64,000 nt of DNA from Nitrospirota bacterium (GTDB lineage: Bacteria > Nitrospirota > Thermodesulfovibrionia > Thermodesulfovibrionales > Dissulfurispiraceae). The translations under genes and the position numbers were made by a program. Below the pieces are notes generated by a model that had not been told where the DNA came from, ran no database searches, and saw only the letters and a list, made by a program, of their open reading frames with translations. Shown piece after piece: positions 33,210 through 41,708 of the stretch (its first letter is position 1; each line of letters starts with the position of its first letter). The stretch is from the NCBI GenBank assembly GCA_015233365.1, contig JADFXU010000008.1, positions 1 through 64,000 on the forward strand. Direction: 5' to 3'.

Positions 33210-34147
33210 GGGGTCAGGTCTTGAAAAATAAGTTCTTATGCGATATGATATTGCATTGTGGCAAGACCGTTAAGAATAGAGTACCCCGGCGCAGTTTACC
33301 ACGTCACAGCGCGCGGCAATGCGAGGAAACACATATTTAAGGCACAGGGGGACAGGGAGACATTGCTTGCAGTGCTTTCCTCGACAGTTAAGCGCTATAA
33401 CTGGCTATGCCACGCATACTGCCTTATGGACAACCATTATCATTTGCTCATAGAGACGCCCGATAGCAACCTGTCAAAAGGCATGCGTCAATTGAACGGA
33501 GTTTATACGCAGGCATTCAACCGCCGACACAACCAGTGTGGGCATATATTTCAGGGCAGATACAAAGCAATAGTAGTGGACAAAGAGAGCCATCTTGCTG
33601 AGCTTTGCCGGTATGTTGTGTTAAACCCTGTCAGAGCAAAAATAGTGTCCAGGCCGGGTGACTGGCAATGGAGCAGTTATAACATAACAGCGGGTCTAAA
33701 AAAAGCACCTGATTTTCTGAGTGTTGATTGGTTGCTTGGATTTTTCGGAAGTGACAGAGTGAAGGCTTCAGAAAGGTTTCAAAATTTTGTATTGTCCGGG
33801 ATAGGGTCCGAGAGCCCGTGGCAAAGGCTAAAGGGCCAGGTACTGCTTGGTGATGAAGGATTTGTTGAAAACCTAAAGGACGCATTGTCTTCAAAGACGA
33901 TTATTAAGGAGATACCAAGAATTCAACGACATGTGCATAGGCCGCTGTTGCAGGAGCTTTTAAAAGAAAAAGAAATTATCGACAAGCAGAAACGCAACCA
34001 GGCGATGCGGGATGCGCATATACAGCATGGCTATTTGCTAAAAGAGATTGCTGACGCTCTGGGCATTCACTATACCACTGTGAGCAAAGTAATTAATGGG
34101 AGAGAATGAGAGCGAGAAATAGAACTAACTTTTCAAGACCTGACCCC
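33210..34147 (+). mobile_element. Y1 transposase element with 26-bp terminal inverted repeats
   Basis: GGGGTCAGGTCTTGAAAA plus eight bases (33210-33235) is inversely repeated at 34122-34147 with 24 of 26 matches. One transposase gene lies inside. No target-site duplication is visible, as expected for HUH/Y1 elements. The insertion point coincides with the break in the integrase remnant. Confidence 0.8.
33258..34109 (+). CDS. REP-associated tyrosine transposase (RAYT, Y1 HUH family)
   Basis: 283 aa from a GTG. The N-terminal MARPLRIEYPGAVYHVTARGN and the HUH motif MDNHYHLLIETP (His60, His62) mark the TnpA-REP group; the probable catalytic Tyr83 is in LNGVYTQAFN, and CGHIFQGRYKA follows. The C-terminal HGYLLKEIADALGIHYTTVSKVI is an added helix-turn-helix. 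It should cut and join single-stranded DNA at the flanking GGGGTCAGG ends. Intact reading frame. Confidence 0.93.
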   Translation: MARPLRIEYPGAVYHVTARGNARKHIFKAQGDRETLLAVLSSTVKRYNWLCHAYCLMDNHYHLLIETPDSNLSKGMRQLNGVYTQAFNRRHNQCGHIFQGRYKAIVVDKESHLAELCRYVVLNPVRAKIVSRPGDWQWSSYNITAGLKKAPDFLSVDWLLGFFGSDRVKASERFQNFVLSGIGSESPWQRLKGQVLLGDEGFVENLKDALSSKTIIKEIPRIQRHVHRPLLQELLKEKEIIDKQKRNQAMRDAHIQHGYLLKEIADALGIHYTTVSKVINGRE

Positions 34148-34213
34148 TCGCAGCAAACCTTTACCGTTCCACTGCTCCCCAAACCCCTATGACTGCGGAT
34201 ATTTGTGATATTT

Positions 34214-36226
34214 TTAATCTTTGGTAAAAGTGATGAGGACCTCGTCACTTTCTACAGCTTTGCCGACAGTTGCAGTTACTTTTTCTACGACCCCGTCGCA
34301 GGGGGATGAAACACCACATTCCATCTTCATGGATTCGATGACCACCAGGTCCTGGCCTTGGTAGACACGATCGCCTTTCTTGACCAGGATACTGACTACC
34401 ATACCGGGAAGGGGTGAGAGAAGCACATTTTCGTTAGCATCTTTTTTCTCCTTTGGCATGTACTTGGCCAGTTCCCACTCCCTGGGAGAGTATATTTCAA
34501 AAATATGGGAGTTGCCGCAATAAGCGGTCCATATGAAATTCTGCCGGGACTGAAGGATGAAGTATTGATCCAGGCCGTTTATCGACAGTTTCAATCTTCG
34601 CCTGTAGAATTCAAAAAATGGCGTAACGACAGTATATTCAGTGCCGTTTACCTTGAAACTCCAGTCTGAGGATGTGAGCTGTCCATGTAATTCAATTTCA
34701 AAGATATCTTTATTGCCTTTGACGATATAACGGTGCCACTGATCCGGCTTGTGAGACAGCCCAACTTTTGAAGCCATGGGTTTTAACGATTTGCGGACCA
34801 GATTCATGCGGTTATGATAAACGATGGTCGAGGCAATGACCATGGCTTCAAGCTGCTCCAGCGGCGGGTCGATTTTGGCCTTTCCGTCCTCAAAGTGTTC
34901 ATCAATGAATCCGGTCGAAAGCTCGCCTTTGATAAAGGCAGGGTGGTTGAGAATGGAGTTTGCAAAATTCAAATTGGTAGTCACACCCTCTACGTGGTAT
35001 CGATTCAGGGCATTGATCAGGGTGGTTCGGGCGATTTCCCGTGTCTCACCCCAGCTAATCACCTTGGAGAGAAGCGAATCATAATACACGCTTATGAAAC
35101 TGCCGGCCTCAACACCGCTGTCAAGCCTGATATTACTGCCCCTGAGATTTGAGTAACGGGTAAGCAGTCCGGTAGACGGCAGAAAATTGCGAGCAGAATC
35201 CTCAGCGCAGATCCTGGCCTCTATGGACCAGCCCTTGATCGAGACATCCTCTTGCGAAATCGGCAGGCGTTCGCCTGCCGCAACCCTGAGCTGCAGTTCT
35301 ACGAGGTCAAGGGAAGTAACCATCTCGGTAACCGGATGCTCCACCTGAAGCCGAGTATTCATTTCCATGAAGAAAAAGTTTCTATGACTATCCATGATGA
35401 ATTCAACGGTTCCTGCATTGGAATAACCTGCCTCCCGGGCCAGGGCACAGGCCATTTCGCCCATACGGGACCTGAGTTCCGCATCAACCGCCAGGGAGGG
35501 CGACTCTTCGATCACCTTCTGATAGCGCCGCTGGATTGAGCATTCCCGCTCTCCGAGAGAGACGACGTTTCCATACTGGTCGGCAATGATCTGGATCTCA
35601 ATATGGCGGGGATTGCTGACAAACCTTTCCAGAAAGATCCTGTTGTCGCCGAATGCCTTGCGGGTCTCTTCCTGTGCCGACTGAAGGGCGGATTCAAGTT
35701 CATGAGGCGAGGCAACCATGCGCATACCCCGGCCGCCGCCTCCGGCAGCAGGCTTGAGCAGAATGGGATAGCCGATTATTGCAGCAAGCGCCCTGATTTC
35801 TTCAAGGTCAACAATAGGCAGGTTGTGACCAATCACCACAGGCACACCTGCTTTCATCGCGATATTCTTTGCCGAAATCTTATCTCCAAGGGAAGCGATC
35901 ACCTCCGATGAAGGCCCGATAAAAGTTAACCCCGCCTTGACCACGGCTGCAGCAAATTTTGAATTCTCCGAAAGAAACCCATAACCCGGATGAATAGCCT
36001 GGCAACCTTGCTCCACCGCAGCCTTGATTATTTTCTCATACGCGAGATATGAGGAAGGAGAGGGCGAAGGCCCGATATGAACAGCCTCGTCAGCCTCACG
36101 GACATGGAGTGAACGCGCATCAATATCCGAGTAGACTGCAACCGTCTTGATATTCAGCTTCCTGCAGGTCCCGATTATACGGATCGCAATCTCACCCCGG
36201 TTGGCTATAAGGATTTTTTCAAACAT
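34214..36226 (-). CDS. Acyl-CoA carboxylase alpha subunit: biotin carboxylase plus biotin carrier (PccA type)
   Basis: 670 aa. Biotin carboxylase (1-450): KILIANRGEIAIRI, ATP-grasp loop AAGGGGRGMR, EMNTRLQVEHPVTE. A linker (BT-like) domain precedes the C-terminal biotinyl domain, with biotin on the Lys of ESMKMECG and LSPLPGMVVSI before it. Length and single-chain plan match propionyl-/acetyl-CoA carboxylase alpha. GGAGA precedes the ATG. The beta subunit gene lies 57 bases upstream in the same transcript; together they carboxylate a short acyl-CoA. Confidence 0.94.
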   Translation of the reverse strand: MFEKILIANRGEIAIRIIGTCRKLNIKTVAVYSDIDARSLHVREADEAVHIGPSPSPSSYLAYEKIIKAAVEQGCQAIHPGYGFLSENSKFAAAVVKAGLTFIGPSSEVIASLGDKISAKNIAMKAGVPVVIGHNLPIVDLEEIRALAAIIGYPILLKPAAGGGGRGMRMVASPHELESALQSAQEETRKAFGDNRIFLERFVSNPRHIEIQIIADQYGNVVSLGERECSIQRRYQKVIEESPSLAVDAELRSRMGEMACALAREAGYSNAGTVEFIMDSHRNFFFMEMNTRLQVEHPVTEMVTSLDLVELQLRVAAGERLPISQEDVSIKGWSIEARICAEDSARNFLPSTGLLTRYSNLRGSNIRLDSGVEAGSFISVYYDSLLSKVISWGETREIARTTLINALNRYHVEGVTTNLNFANSILNHPAFIKGELSTGFIDEHFEDGKAKIDPPLEQLEAMVIASTIVYHNRMNLVRKSLKPMASKVGLSHKPDQWHRYIVKGNKDIFEIELHGQLTSSDWSFKVNGTEYTVVTPFFEFYRRRLKLSINGLDQYFILQSRQNFIWTAYCGNSHIFEIYSPREWELAKYMPKEKKDANENVLLSPLPGMVVSILVKKGDRVYQGQDLVVIESMKMECGVSSPCDGVVEKVTATVGKAVESDEVLITFTKD

Positions 36227-36283
36227 AGTGTCTCCTAAAATGAAATATCCCTATTCTGTTCAGAAAGTATCGCAACACTTGAC

Positions 36284-37843
36284 TCACAAGGGAATATTCC
36301 CGTGTCTTCTCTGCGGACGAATTGTCCGTTTATTTTCCAGAAACTGGAGGCTTCGGATCAGGCGGTGCCTTGTATCACGCGGATTGATGACATCGTCGAT
36401 GAACCCTCTTTTGGCAGCCAAGAACGGATTGGCATACGTCTGCCTGTATTCCTCAGTTTTCCGGACGAGCATCTCCTCCGGGTTGCCTGCCTCTTCAATC
36501 TCCTTGCGGTAAATAATCTGTGCTGCGCCTTTGGGGCCGAGCACGGCGATTTCCGCGGCAGGCCAGGCCAAGTTCATATCGGAGCCGATGTGCTTGGAAT
36601 TCATGACCACGTATGCTCCGCCGTATGCTTTCCGGATTATGACCGTTATCCGCGGCACCGTCGCTTCTGCAAAAGCATACAGCAGTTTTGCCCCGTGCCG
36701 GATGATTCCGCCATGCTCCTGCTCCGGTCCGGGCATGAACCCGGGGACGTCCTCCAGGCAGACGAGCGGGATATTGAAGGCATCACAGAAACGGACAAAG
36801 CGGGCGGCTTTTTCCGAAGACTGGACATCAAGGACTCCGGCAAGCACCGCAGGCTGGTTGGCGATAAGACCGATGGTCTGTCCGCCGAGACGACCGAAGC
36901 CCACAATAATATTCCTGGCAAAATGCGAGTGAATCTCGAGAAATTCCGCTCCGTCCAGAATACTGGAGATGAGAATCTTCATGTCATATGTCTGGTTTGG
37001 GTTGGCAGGAACCAGATAATCCAGGGCCGGGTCCGTTCGTTCAGCCGGGTCACTCAGATCAAGAATCGGCGCCTGCTGTCGATTGTTTGAGGGCAGATAA
37101 CTGATCAACTTCCTCACCTCCCGCAGGCAGAGAATATCATTGGGAAAAGCGAAATGGGCCACACCGCTTTTTTTGCTGTGCACCATTGCCCCGCCCAGTT
37201 CTTCTGAGGTGATATCCTGGTGCGTAACGGTCTTGACCACATTGGGTCCCGTCACAAACATGTATGAGGTATTTTCAACCATGAAGGTAAAATCTGTTAT
37301 GGCCGGGCTGTAGACAGCCCCGCCGGCGCAGGGGCCCATTATGCATGATATCTGCGGCACCACCCCGCTTGCCTGGACATTGCGGTAGAAAATCTCTCCA
37401 TACGCTGCCAGCGATTCAACCCCTTCCTGGATACGCGCTCCGCCGGAATCGTTCAGGCCGATGATGGGCGCGCCGACCCGCACGGCATGGTCCATTACCT
37501 TGCAGATCTTCTGGGCATGGGCCTCACCGAGCGCCCCGCCCATGATGGTGAAATCCTGGCTGAATATGAAGACCTCTCTGCCGTCAATGGTGCCGTGCCC
37601 GGTAATCACCCCGTCTCCCGGAAACTCTCTGATCCCGGTATTCTGGCCGGCTCTGCCGGTCATCAGCAGATCAAATTCTTCAAATGAACCCTCATCAAGG
37701 AGCAATTCGATGCGCTCCCGTGCAGTGAGTTTCCCCCTGCGGTGCTGGGACTCGATTCTCTCGGCTCCTCCACCGAGAAAGGCTTCCTCTTTCATGGATT
37801 CAAGTTTCGTCAGATTATCCTGTTTTGGCCGCTGCACGATCAC
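36284..37843 (-). CDS. Acyl-CoA carboxylase beta (carboxyltransferase) subunit, PccB type
   Basis: 519 aa from a GTG with GAGGGG upstream. Signatures: [36 protein letters not shown] and [12 protein letters not shown] (acyl-CoA oxyanion hole), [20 protein letters not shown] (biotin site), ending in the family's [15 protein letters not shown]. Propionyl-CoA carboxylase is the likeliest activity, acetyl-CoA the alternative. Followed after 57 bases by the alpha subunit. A second member of the same family, 516 aa, lies at 41709 in the propionate cassette. Confidence 0.93.
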   Translation of the reverse strand: MIVQRPKQDNLTKLESMKEEAFLGGGAERIESQHRRGKLTARERIELLLDEGSFEEFDLLMTGRAGQNTGIREFPGDGVITGHGTIDGREVFIFSQDFTIMGGALGEAHAQKICKVMDHAVRVGAPIIGLNDSGGARIQEGVESLAAYGEIFYRNVQASGVVPQISCIMGPCAGGAVYSPAITDFTFMVENTSYMFVTGPNVVKTVTHQDITSEELGGAMVHSKKSGVAHFAFPNDILCLREVRKLISYLPSNNRQQAPILDLSDPAERTDPALDYLVPANPNQTYDMKILISSILDGAEFLEIHSHFARNIIVGFGRLGGQTIGLIANQPAVLAGVLDVQSSEKAARFVRFCDAFNIPLVCLEDVPGFMPGPEQEHGGIIRHGAKLLYAFAEATVPRITVIIRKAYGGAYVVMNSKHIGSDMNLAWPAAEIAVLGPKGAAQIIYRKEIEEAGNPEEMLVRKTEEYRQTYANPFLAAKRGFIDDVINPRDTRHRLIRSLQFLENKRTIRPQRRHGNIPL

Positions 37844-37922
37844 ACCCCCTCGGAAATGTCCTGTTTACAAAACTCGGTGAGCACACCGGACATTCTCCTG
37901 TGAGCCTCTGCTCACTTCATGT

Positions 37923-39437
37923 TTATTTTTCCCAAGGTTTCAAGGCCGCTGCCTGCCTTCCAGCAATCCTGCCAAATATCATACACTCAGCTATATTGCC
38001 TGCTCCCTGATAGATCAATCCCCACATGGAGCCAAGCTCTCCCGAACTGTATAGTCGTGGGATAGCCTGCCCGAAAGGATCGACAATCTGCGCATTCGTA
38101 TTTCGCCTCGGTCCACCCTGTGTATTGAGTAAGCAGGGGTAAAGCTGAACTGCGTAGAAAGGCGCCTTGTCAATAGGCGCTGACCAGAGAGGGGTCTGCA
38201 AATCATTGTATGCCGGATTAGATTCCGGCATGGAACGCATCTGGCGTCCATATACGGTATCACCCTTGCCTGACTTAATGTCTTCATTCCACTTTGACAA
38301 AGTTGCATCGAGGTTCGCAGGATCAATGCCGATCTTTCCTGCGAGTTCAACAGGTGTCCCGGCCTTGACGATCCAGCCCTTGTCGATCTCAGCACTGTTG
38401 TCTTTACTCCACTTATAAAACTTCTGTGCTGTATACCCAACACCGGCCCAAGCACTAACAGGACCTTTAAGGCGATTGGTCTCATCAAAGATCAGATAGC
38501 ATGGGATCCTCGGATATTCAAGGGAATGATCGTCAAAATAGTCCACTGCAAGGAGCCCTGCATGCAATTCTATTGATCTTTCATTGACAAAGCGTTTGCC
38601 GTGTTTGTCGACATATATGAAACCGGGAGTGCCTATTACCAGTGGGAATGCACCTTCATAATCAGGAACCTTTATGCCTAGCGGACATGAAGCCCCGTTC
38701 ATGTGCCACAATCCGGCCCCTACAGCCGAAGCCATACGGACGCCGTCGCCTGTGTTGCCCGGGTTGCCGAGGGCATAAATCGGGTAGCCCTTAAGGAAGT
38801 TCTGGAGCGCTTTCTCGTCATATTCGTACCCGCCGGTGGTCAGGATAACAGCTTTTCTGGCGAGGACATTAAATTCTTTTCCATTGGACTCTGCTACGAC
38901 ACCAATGATCTCCCCGTCGCAGTTCTGAACCAGTCTTTTTGCCGGTGTATTTAACATAACTGGAATTTTCCTTTTTTGCTCCACTGCATACATGAAGATG
39001 TCCCAGAGGTTCTTGGCGCTGCCGGTAGGACCCTTACCAGTGCCCTTCGCGCCGTATTTGACTATGGATTTTGCGCCAGGCACGTTCGGGTATCCGGCAT
39101 GTCCATATGCCATTACTTCAGTGCCTTCCTTAAGGCCCTTAAGCCAGTCGACGTTCTTTATCGATTCTTCTGCATACACCCTGACCAGATCCTCGTCCAT
39201 TTCGGACCTGGAAAGCTGAAAGAGCCCTTTAATATATGTGATAGCCTCGTTCACATCTGTGGGGCAGATAAACCCACCTGTGGAAACGCGCGTGTTTCCG
39301 CCGCTCTCCGGCATTTTCTCGATTATAAGCACACTCGCCTTGTTGTCGTAGGCGGTTATGGCTGCTGAAGCGCCGGCAGCGCCATATCCAACACAGACAA
39401 CGTCAACCTCTTTGTGCCATTTATTTGGTATTGTCAT
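37923..39437 (-). CDS. FAD-dependent oxidoreductase (fumarate reductase/ketosteroid dehydrogenase flavoprotein type)
   Basis: 504 aa. FAD motif VVCVGYGAAGASAAITA at the N-terminus; ESGGNTRVSTGGF and VILTTGGYEYDE are FAD_binding_2 signatures; RLYSSGELGSMWGLIYQGAGN at the C-terminus contacts FAD. No signal peptide or haem domain, so it is a soluble cytoplasmic flavoprotein. Members reduce or oxidise C-C double bonds in fumarate, urocanate or steroid-like substrates; I cannot choose. It is encoded upstream of the carboxylase pair on the same strand with an 80-base gap. Confidence 0.85.
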   Translation of the reverse strand: MTIPNKWHKEVDVVCVGYGAAGASAAITAYDNKASVLIIEKMPESGGNTRVSTGGFICPTDVNEAITYIKGLFQLSRSEMDEDLVRVYAEESIKNVDWLKGLKEGTEVMAYGHAGYPNVPGAKSIVKYGAKGTGKGPTGSAKNLWDIFMYAVEQKRKIPVMLNTPAKRLVQNCDGEIIGVVAESNGKEFNVLARKAVILTTGGYEYDEKALQNFLKGYPIYALGNPGNTGDGVRMASAVGAGLWHMNGASCPLGIKVPDYEGAFPLVIGTPGFIYVDKHGKRFVNERSIELHAGLLAVDYFDDHSLEYPRIPCYLIFDETNRLKGPVSAWAGVGYTAQKFYKWSKDNSAEIDKGWIVKAGTPVELAGKIGIDPANLDATLSKWNEDIKSGKGDTVYGRQMRSMPESNPAYNDLQTPLWSAPIDKAPFYAVQLYPCLLNTQGGPRRNTNAQIVDPFGQAIPRLYSSGELGSMWGLIYQGAGNIAECMIFGRIAGRQAAALKPWEK

Positions 39438-39542
39438 TTTCCAGCTGCATTCCCCAAGTGTAGCATTCTATCCTCGTTTTTTTAGCATATCTGATGGAAC
39501 ATAATCAACCTTATGCGTTTCCTTTTTTCCGGGGGTCTTTTT

Positions 39543-39752
39543 TTAAGCATCTATAAGGCTGAAGGACAACGCTCGGCTGCAGGCCTGCCCTATGCGTGCT
39601 GTTCCGTATTTATCTGAAAGCCGCATAAGCTTCTGCGCCTGCCTCAGTTTTCTCCATGGGAAGTCCCCGGAAAGCAGTTGCTCCATGCCGATGTAGTAAT
39701 CGCAGTTTCTCATGGCGTAGGCTGTTTTGTGTTTCGGATAATCTTCGTGCAA
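39543..39752 (-). pseudogene. C-terminal remnant of an IS21-type transposase (IstA-like)
   Basis: A 69-codon open frame starting at a non-ATG codon. LRQAQKLMRLSDKYGTARIGQACSRAL resembles the last conserved helix region of IstA transposases (L...YG.ERLE.AC.RAL). No catalytic domain or partner istB is present. The reading frame fades into AT- and T-rich sequence on the left. Probably a relic of an insertion event in this island. Confidence 0.45.
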
Positions 39753-39824
39753 TGGAAATACTCAGAGTTTTTTTGCTACAATTCTATTTTATACGGTTCG
39801 TTGCAAGGGGGCGGTGAATATCGG

Positions 39825-40100
39825 ATGAAGGCACAGGCGCATCTTTATGTATCGGGAAGAGTGCAGGGTGTGAGCTGCCGGTGGTTTGTCTTTGATGTCG
39901 CGCACACATTGAATCTGTCCGGATGGGTAAGGAACCTCCACGACACCAGGGTTGAGTCTGTTTTTGAGGGAAACCATGAAGTAATTGAAAAGGCCATGCT
40001 GAAATGCAGGCAGGGACCGCCTGCCGCAAGGGTTGCCGATATAGACTTGACGAGGGAAAATGGAATTGAGAGTCTCGCGGATTTCGAGATAAGGCACTGA
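39825..40100 (+). CDS. acyP: Acylphosphatase
   Basis: 91 aa. The phosphate loop SGRVQGVSCRWFV holds the catalytic Arg, and GWVRNL holds the catalytic Asn. Ser-Cys replaces the usual Phe-Tyr or Phe-Phe between Val and Arg, a rare loop variant that does not touch the catalytic pair. It hydrolyses acyl phosphates such as 1,3-bisphosphoglycerate and carbamoyl phosphate. GGTGA precedes the ATG; biotin synthase starts 10 bases after its stop. Confidence 0.88.
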   Translation: MKAQAHLYVSGRVQGVSCRWFVFDVAHTLNLSGWVRNLHDTRVESVFEGNHEVIEKAMLKCRQGPPAARVADIDLTRENGIESLADFEIRH

Positions 40101-40110
40101 CAATAGCTCT

Positions 40111-41079
40111 ATGATTGAAGCCCTGAGAGATAAGGTGATTGCCGGGGGTACTATTACTCCTTCAGAAGCCCTCTGGATCACTGGGCTTAGTAATGCTGAT
40201 ATTATCGGTCTTTTTGCTGCTGCAAGCACTATACGGCAGCGCTTCAGGGGCGACATCATCGATTTGTGCGCTATCGTCAATGCTAAATCAGGCGCGTGTT
40301 CCGAGGACTGCTCGTATTGCGCCCAGTCATCGAAGGTCAGCACAGGTGTCGCGGTTTATCCCCTATTGGAGGAAAGCAAGATCATCGAAAAGGCGCTGGA
40401 GGCAAAGAACGCCGGGGTAAGGAGGTTCTGCATTGTCACGAGCGGCAGAAAGGTCAGCAATGACAAACTAAGCAAAATGGGCAGTATGGTCCGGGAAGTA
40501 AAGCGCACCGGCCTCTTGCCGTGTGCAACTCTGGGGCTTCTTAATAAAGAGGAACTAACGTATCTCAGGGAATGCGGCCTTGTGCGGTATCATCATAATC
40601 TTGAAACATCGGAAAGTTTTTTCCCCGAAATTTGCAGCACCCATACATACCATGACAAGCTGAAAACTATCGAGGCGGCGCTGTCCGCAGGACTTTCCGT
40701 ATGCTCAGGAGGCATTTTCGGCATTGGAGAGACATGGCAGGACAGAGTGGACATGGCATTCGCTCTAAGGGCGCTTGATGTCGACTCTGTGCCTATCAAT
40801 TTTCTTATACCCGTCAAAGGTACTCCGCTGGGTGAGCATGCGGAACTTCCTCCGCTGGAGGCTCTGAAAATTATCAGCCTTTACCGTTTCATTCTGCCCG
40901 GCAAACAGATACGTGTATGCGGCGGCAGGGTGCAGGCACTCGATGAGTTCAACTGTATGGTATTTATGGCAGGCGCCGATGCTGTCCTTACAGGAAATTA
41001 TCTGACCACGACAGGAAGGACTTTTGGCGATGATCTGGAGCTGATCAGGCAGAACGGGCTGAAGCCCTCCGGCCCGTAG
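40111..41079 (+). CDS. bioB: Biotin synthase
   Basis: 322 aa radical SAM enzyme. The [4Fe-4S]-SAM cysteines are in GACSEDCSYCAQSS; the [2Fe-2S] cysteines and Arg lie in RRFCIVTSGR, LPCATLG and the C-terminal CGGRVQ region; YHHNLETSESFFPEICSTH is a BioB signature. It inserts sulfur into dethiobiotin. The location between two biotin-dependent carboxylase loci suggests it supports their biotinylation. No other bio gene is nearby. Preceded closely by acylphosphatase. Confidence 0.93.
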   Translation: MIEALRDKVIAGGTITPSEALWITGLSNADIIGLFAAASTIRQRFRGDIIDLCAIVNAKSGACSEDCSYCAQSSKVSTGVAVYPLLEESKIIEKALEAKNAGVRRFCIVTSGRKVSNDKLSKMGSMVREVKRTGLLPCATLGLLNKEELTYLRECGLVRYHHNLETSESFFPEICSTHTYHDKLKTIEAALSAGLSVCSGGIFGIGETWQDRVDMAFALRALDVDSVPINFLIPVKGTPLGEHAELPPLEALKIISLYRFILPGKQIRVCGGRVQALDEFNCMVFMAGADAVLTGNYLTTTGRTFGDDLELIRQNGLKPSGP

Positions 41080-41151
41080 CTGCGCCGGTCCGACACGTTG
41101 TGGGTCAGCATTCACGGCCACAGGAAGCAGGAGATTGATGATGCGATCAGG

Positions 41152-41295
41152 GCGCAGCATTACGGTTTCCTCTTTGGGTGTCAGCGTGCGCAGCACTCTC
41201 TGTATTTGTTCTGAAGTCTCTATATGCTCGGCGTCTGAATAAGGCGACGGGCTTGTTTTATCACTCTGGATGAGTATTTCCGATTTCTCCAGCCA
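41152..41295 (-). pseudogene. Remnant of a sigma-70 factor (regions 3-4 boundary)
   Basis: An open minus-strand frame reads EKSEILIQSDKTSPSPYSDA, then EHIETSEQIQRVLRTLTPKEETVML, which matches the stretch ahead of region 4 in RpoD/RpoS-type factors (D.SPSP.D...SEQI..VL.TLTPREE.VL). The match stops just where the DNA-binding helix should begin, and the other side runs into stops. A relic left by rearrangement next to bioB. Confidence 0.5.
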
Positions 41296-41401
41296 GCACT
41301 TTTTCGATTTGCATAAGTTCCATTTCTCGTGCTATCTTACTGATCAGAAAATACGATAGCTTCTATATGGTGATTATCCATCCACTCCTGAGTAAAGTAT
41401 A

Positions 41402-41584
41402 TTATAATGCAATTAATTGCATGCAAAACATGTGATAATATGCAGTATATTGCATACACAACAGTTCAAATATTGAAGACTCTGATAAGGGAATTCATTG
41501 TACCGATCAATGAGGACGTTATGTTTACTGATTTTCAAGGTCTATTATTGCTAAATATTGGAAGATGGTACAATTCTTGATAGT
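41402..41584 (+). repeat. Left copy of 183-bp direct repeat flanking the propionate cassette
   Basis: Matches 52716-52898 over its whole 183 bases with about 12 mismatches by eye and no gaps, in the same orientation. It begins TTATAATGCAATTAATTGCA, which contains a perfect 14-bp palindrome, and ends with GGTACAATTCTTGATAGT. No ORF. AT-rich; may include a promoter for 41709. Confidence 0.85.
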
Positions 41585-41708
41585 AAAGTGCATGAGATTC
41601 TGCGTTTTTTGTTTTGAAGCCGGCCTAAATTCGGGACAACAGTGGGCACCTTAAACGAATGACAGCCCATAAAAAGACCCTTAGTTATATTTCTTTCAAG
41701 GAGAGACT

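Larger units (their letters stand above)
41080..41708. other. Gene-poor junction with sigma-factor remnant and first 183-bp repeat copy
   Basis: Between bioB and the propionate cassette. It contains a sigma-70 fragment (41152-41295, minus), a 17-base motif shared with 50313-50329 (41325-41341) and the left copy of the 183-bp repeat (41402-41584). The rest shows nothing. Confidence 0.6.

Noticed and set aside
36302-37090. A 262-codon frame antisense to the carboxylase beta gene
   Set aside because: The minus-strand frame has full family motifs over the same bases; the plus-strand one has none.
40765-41196. A 143-codon minus-strand frame across the end of bioB
   Set aside because: It is antisense to bioB for most of its length; only its first residues match the sigma-factor remnant, so it is described as a pseudogene fragment instead.
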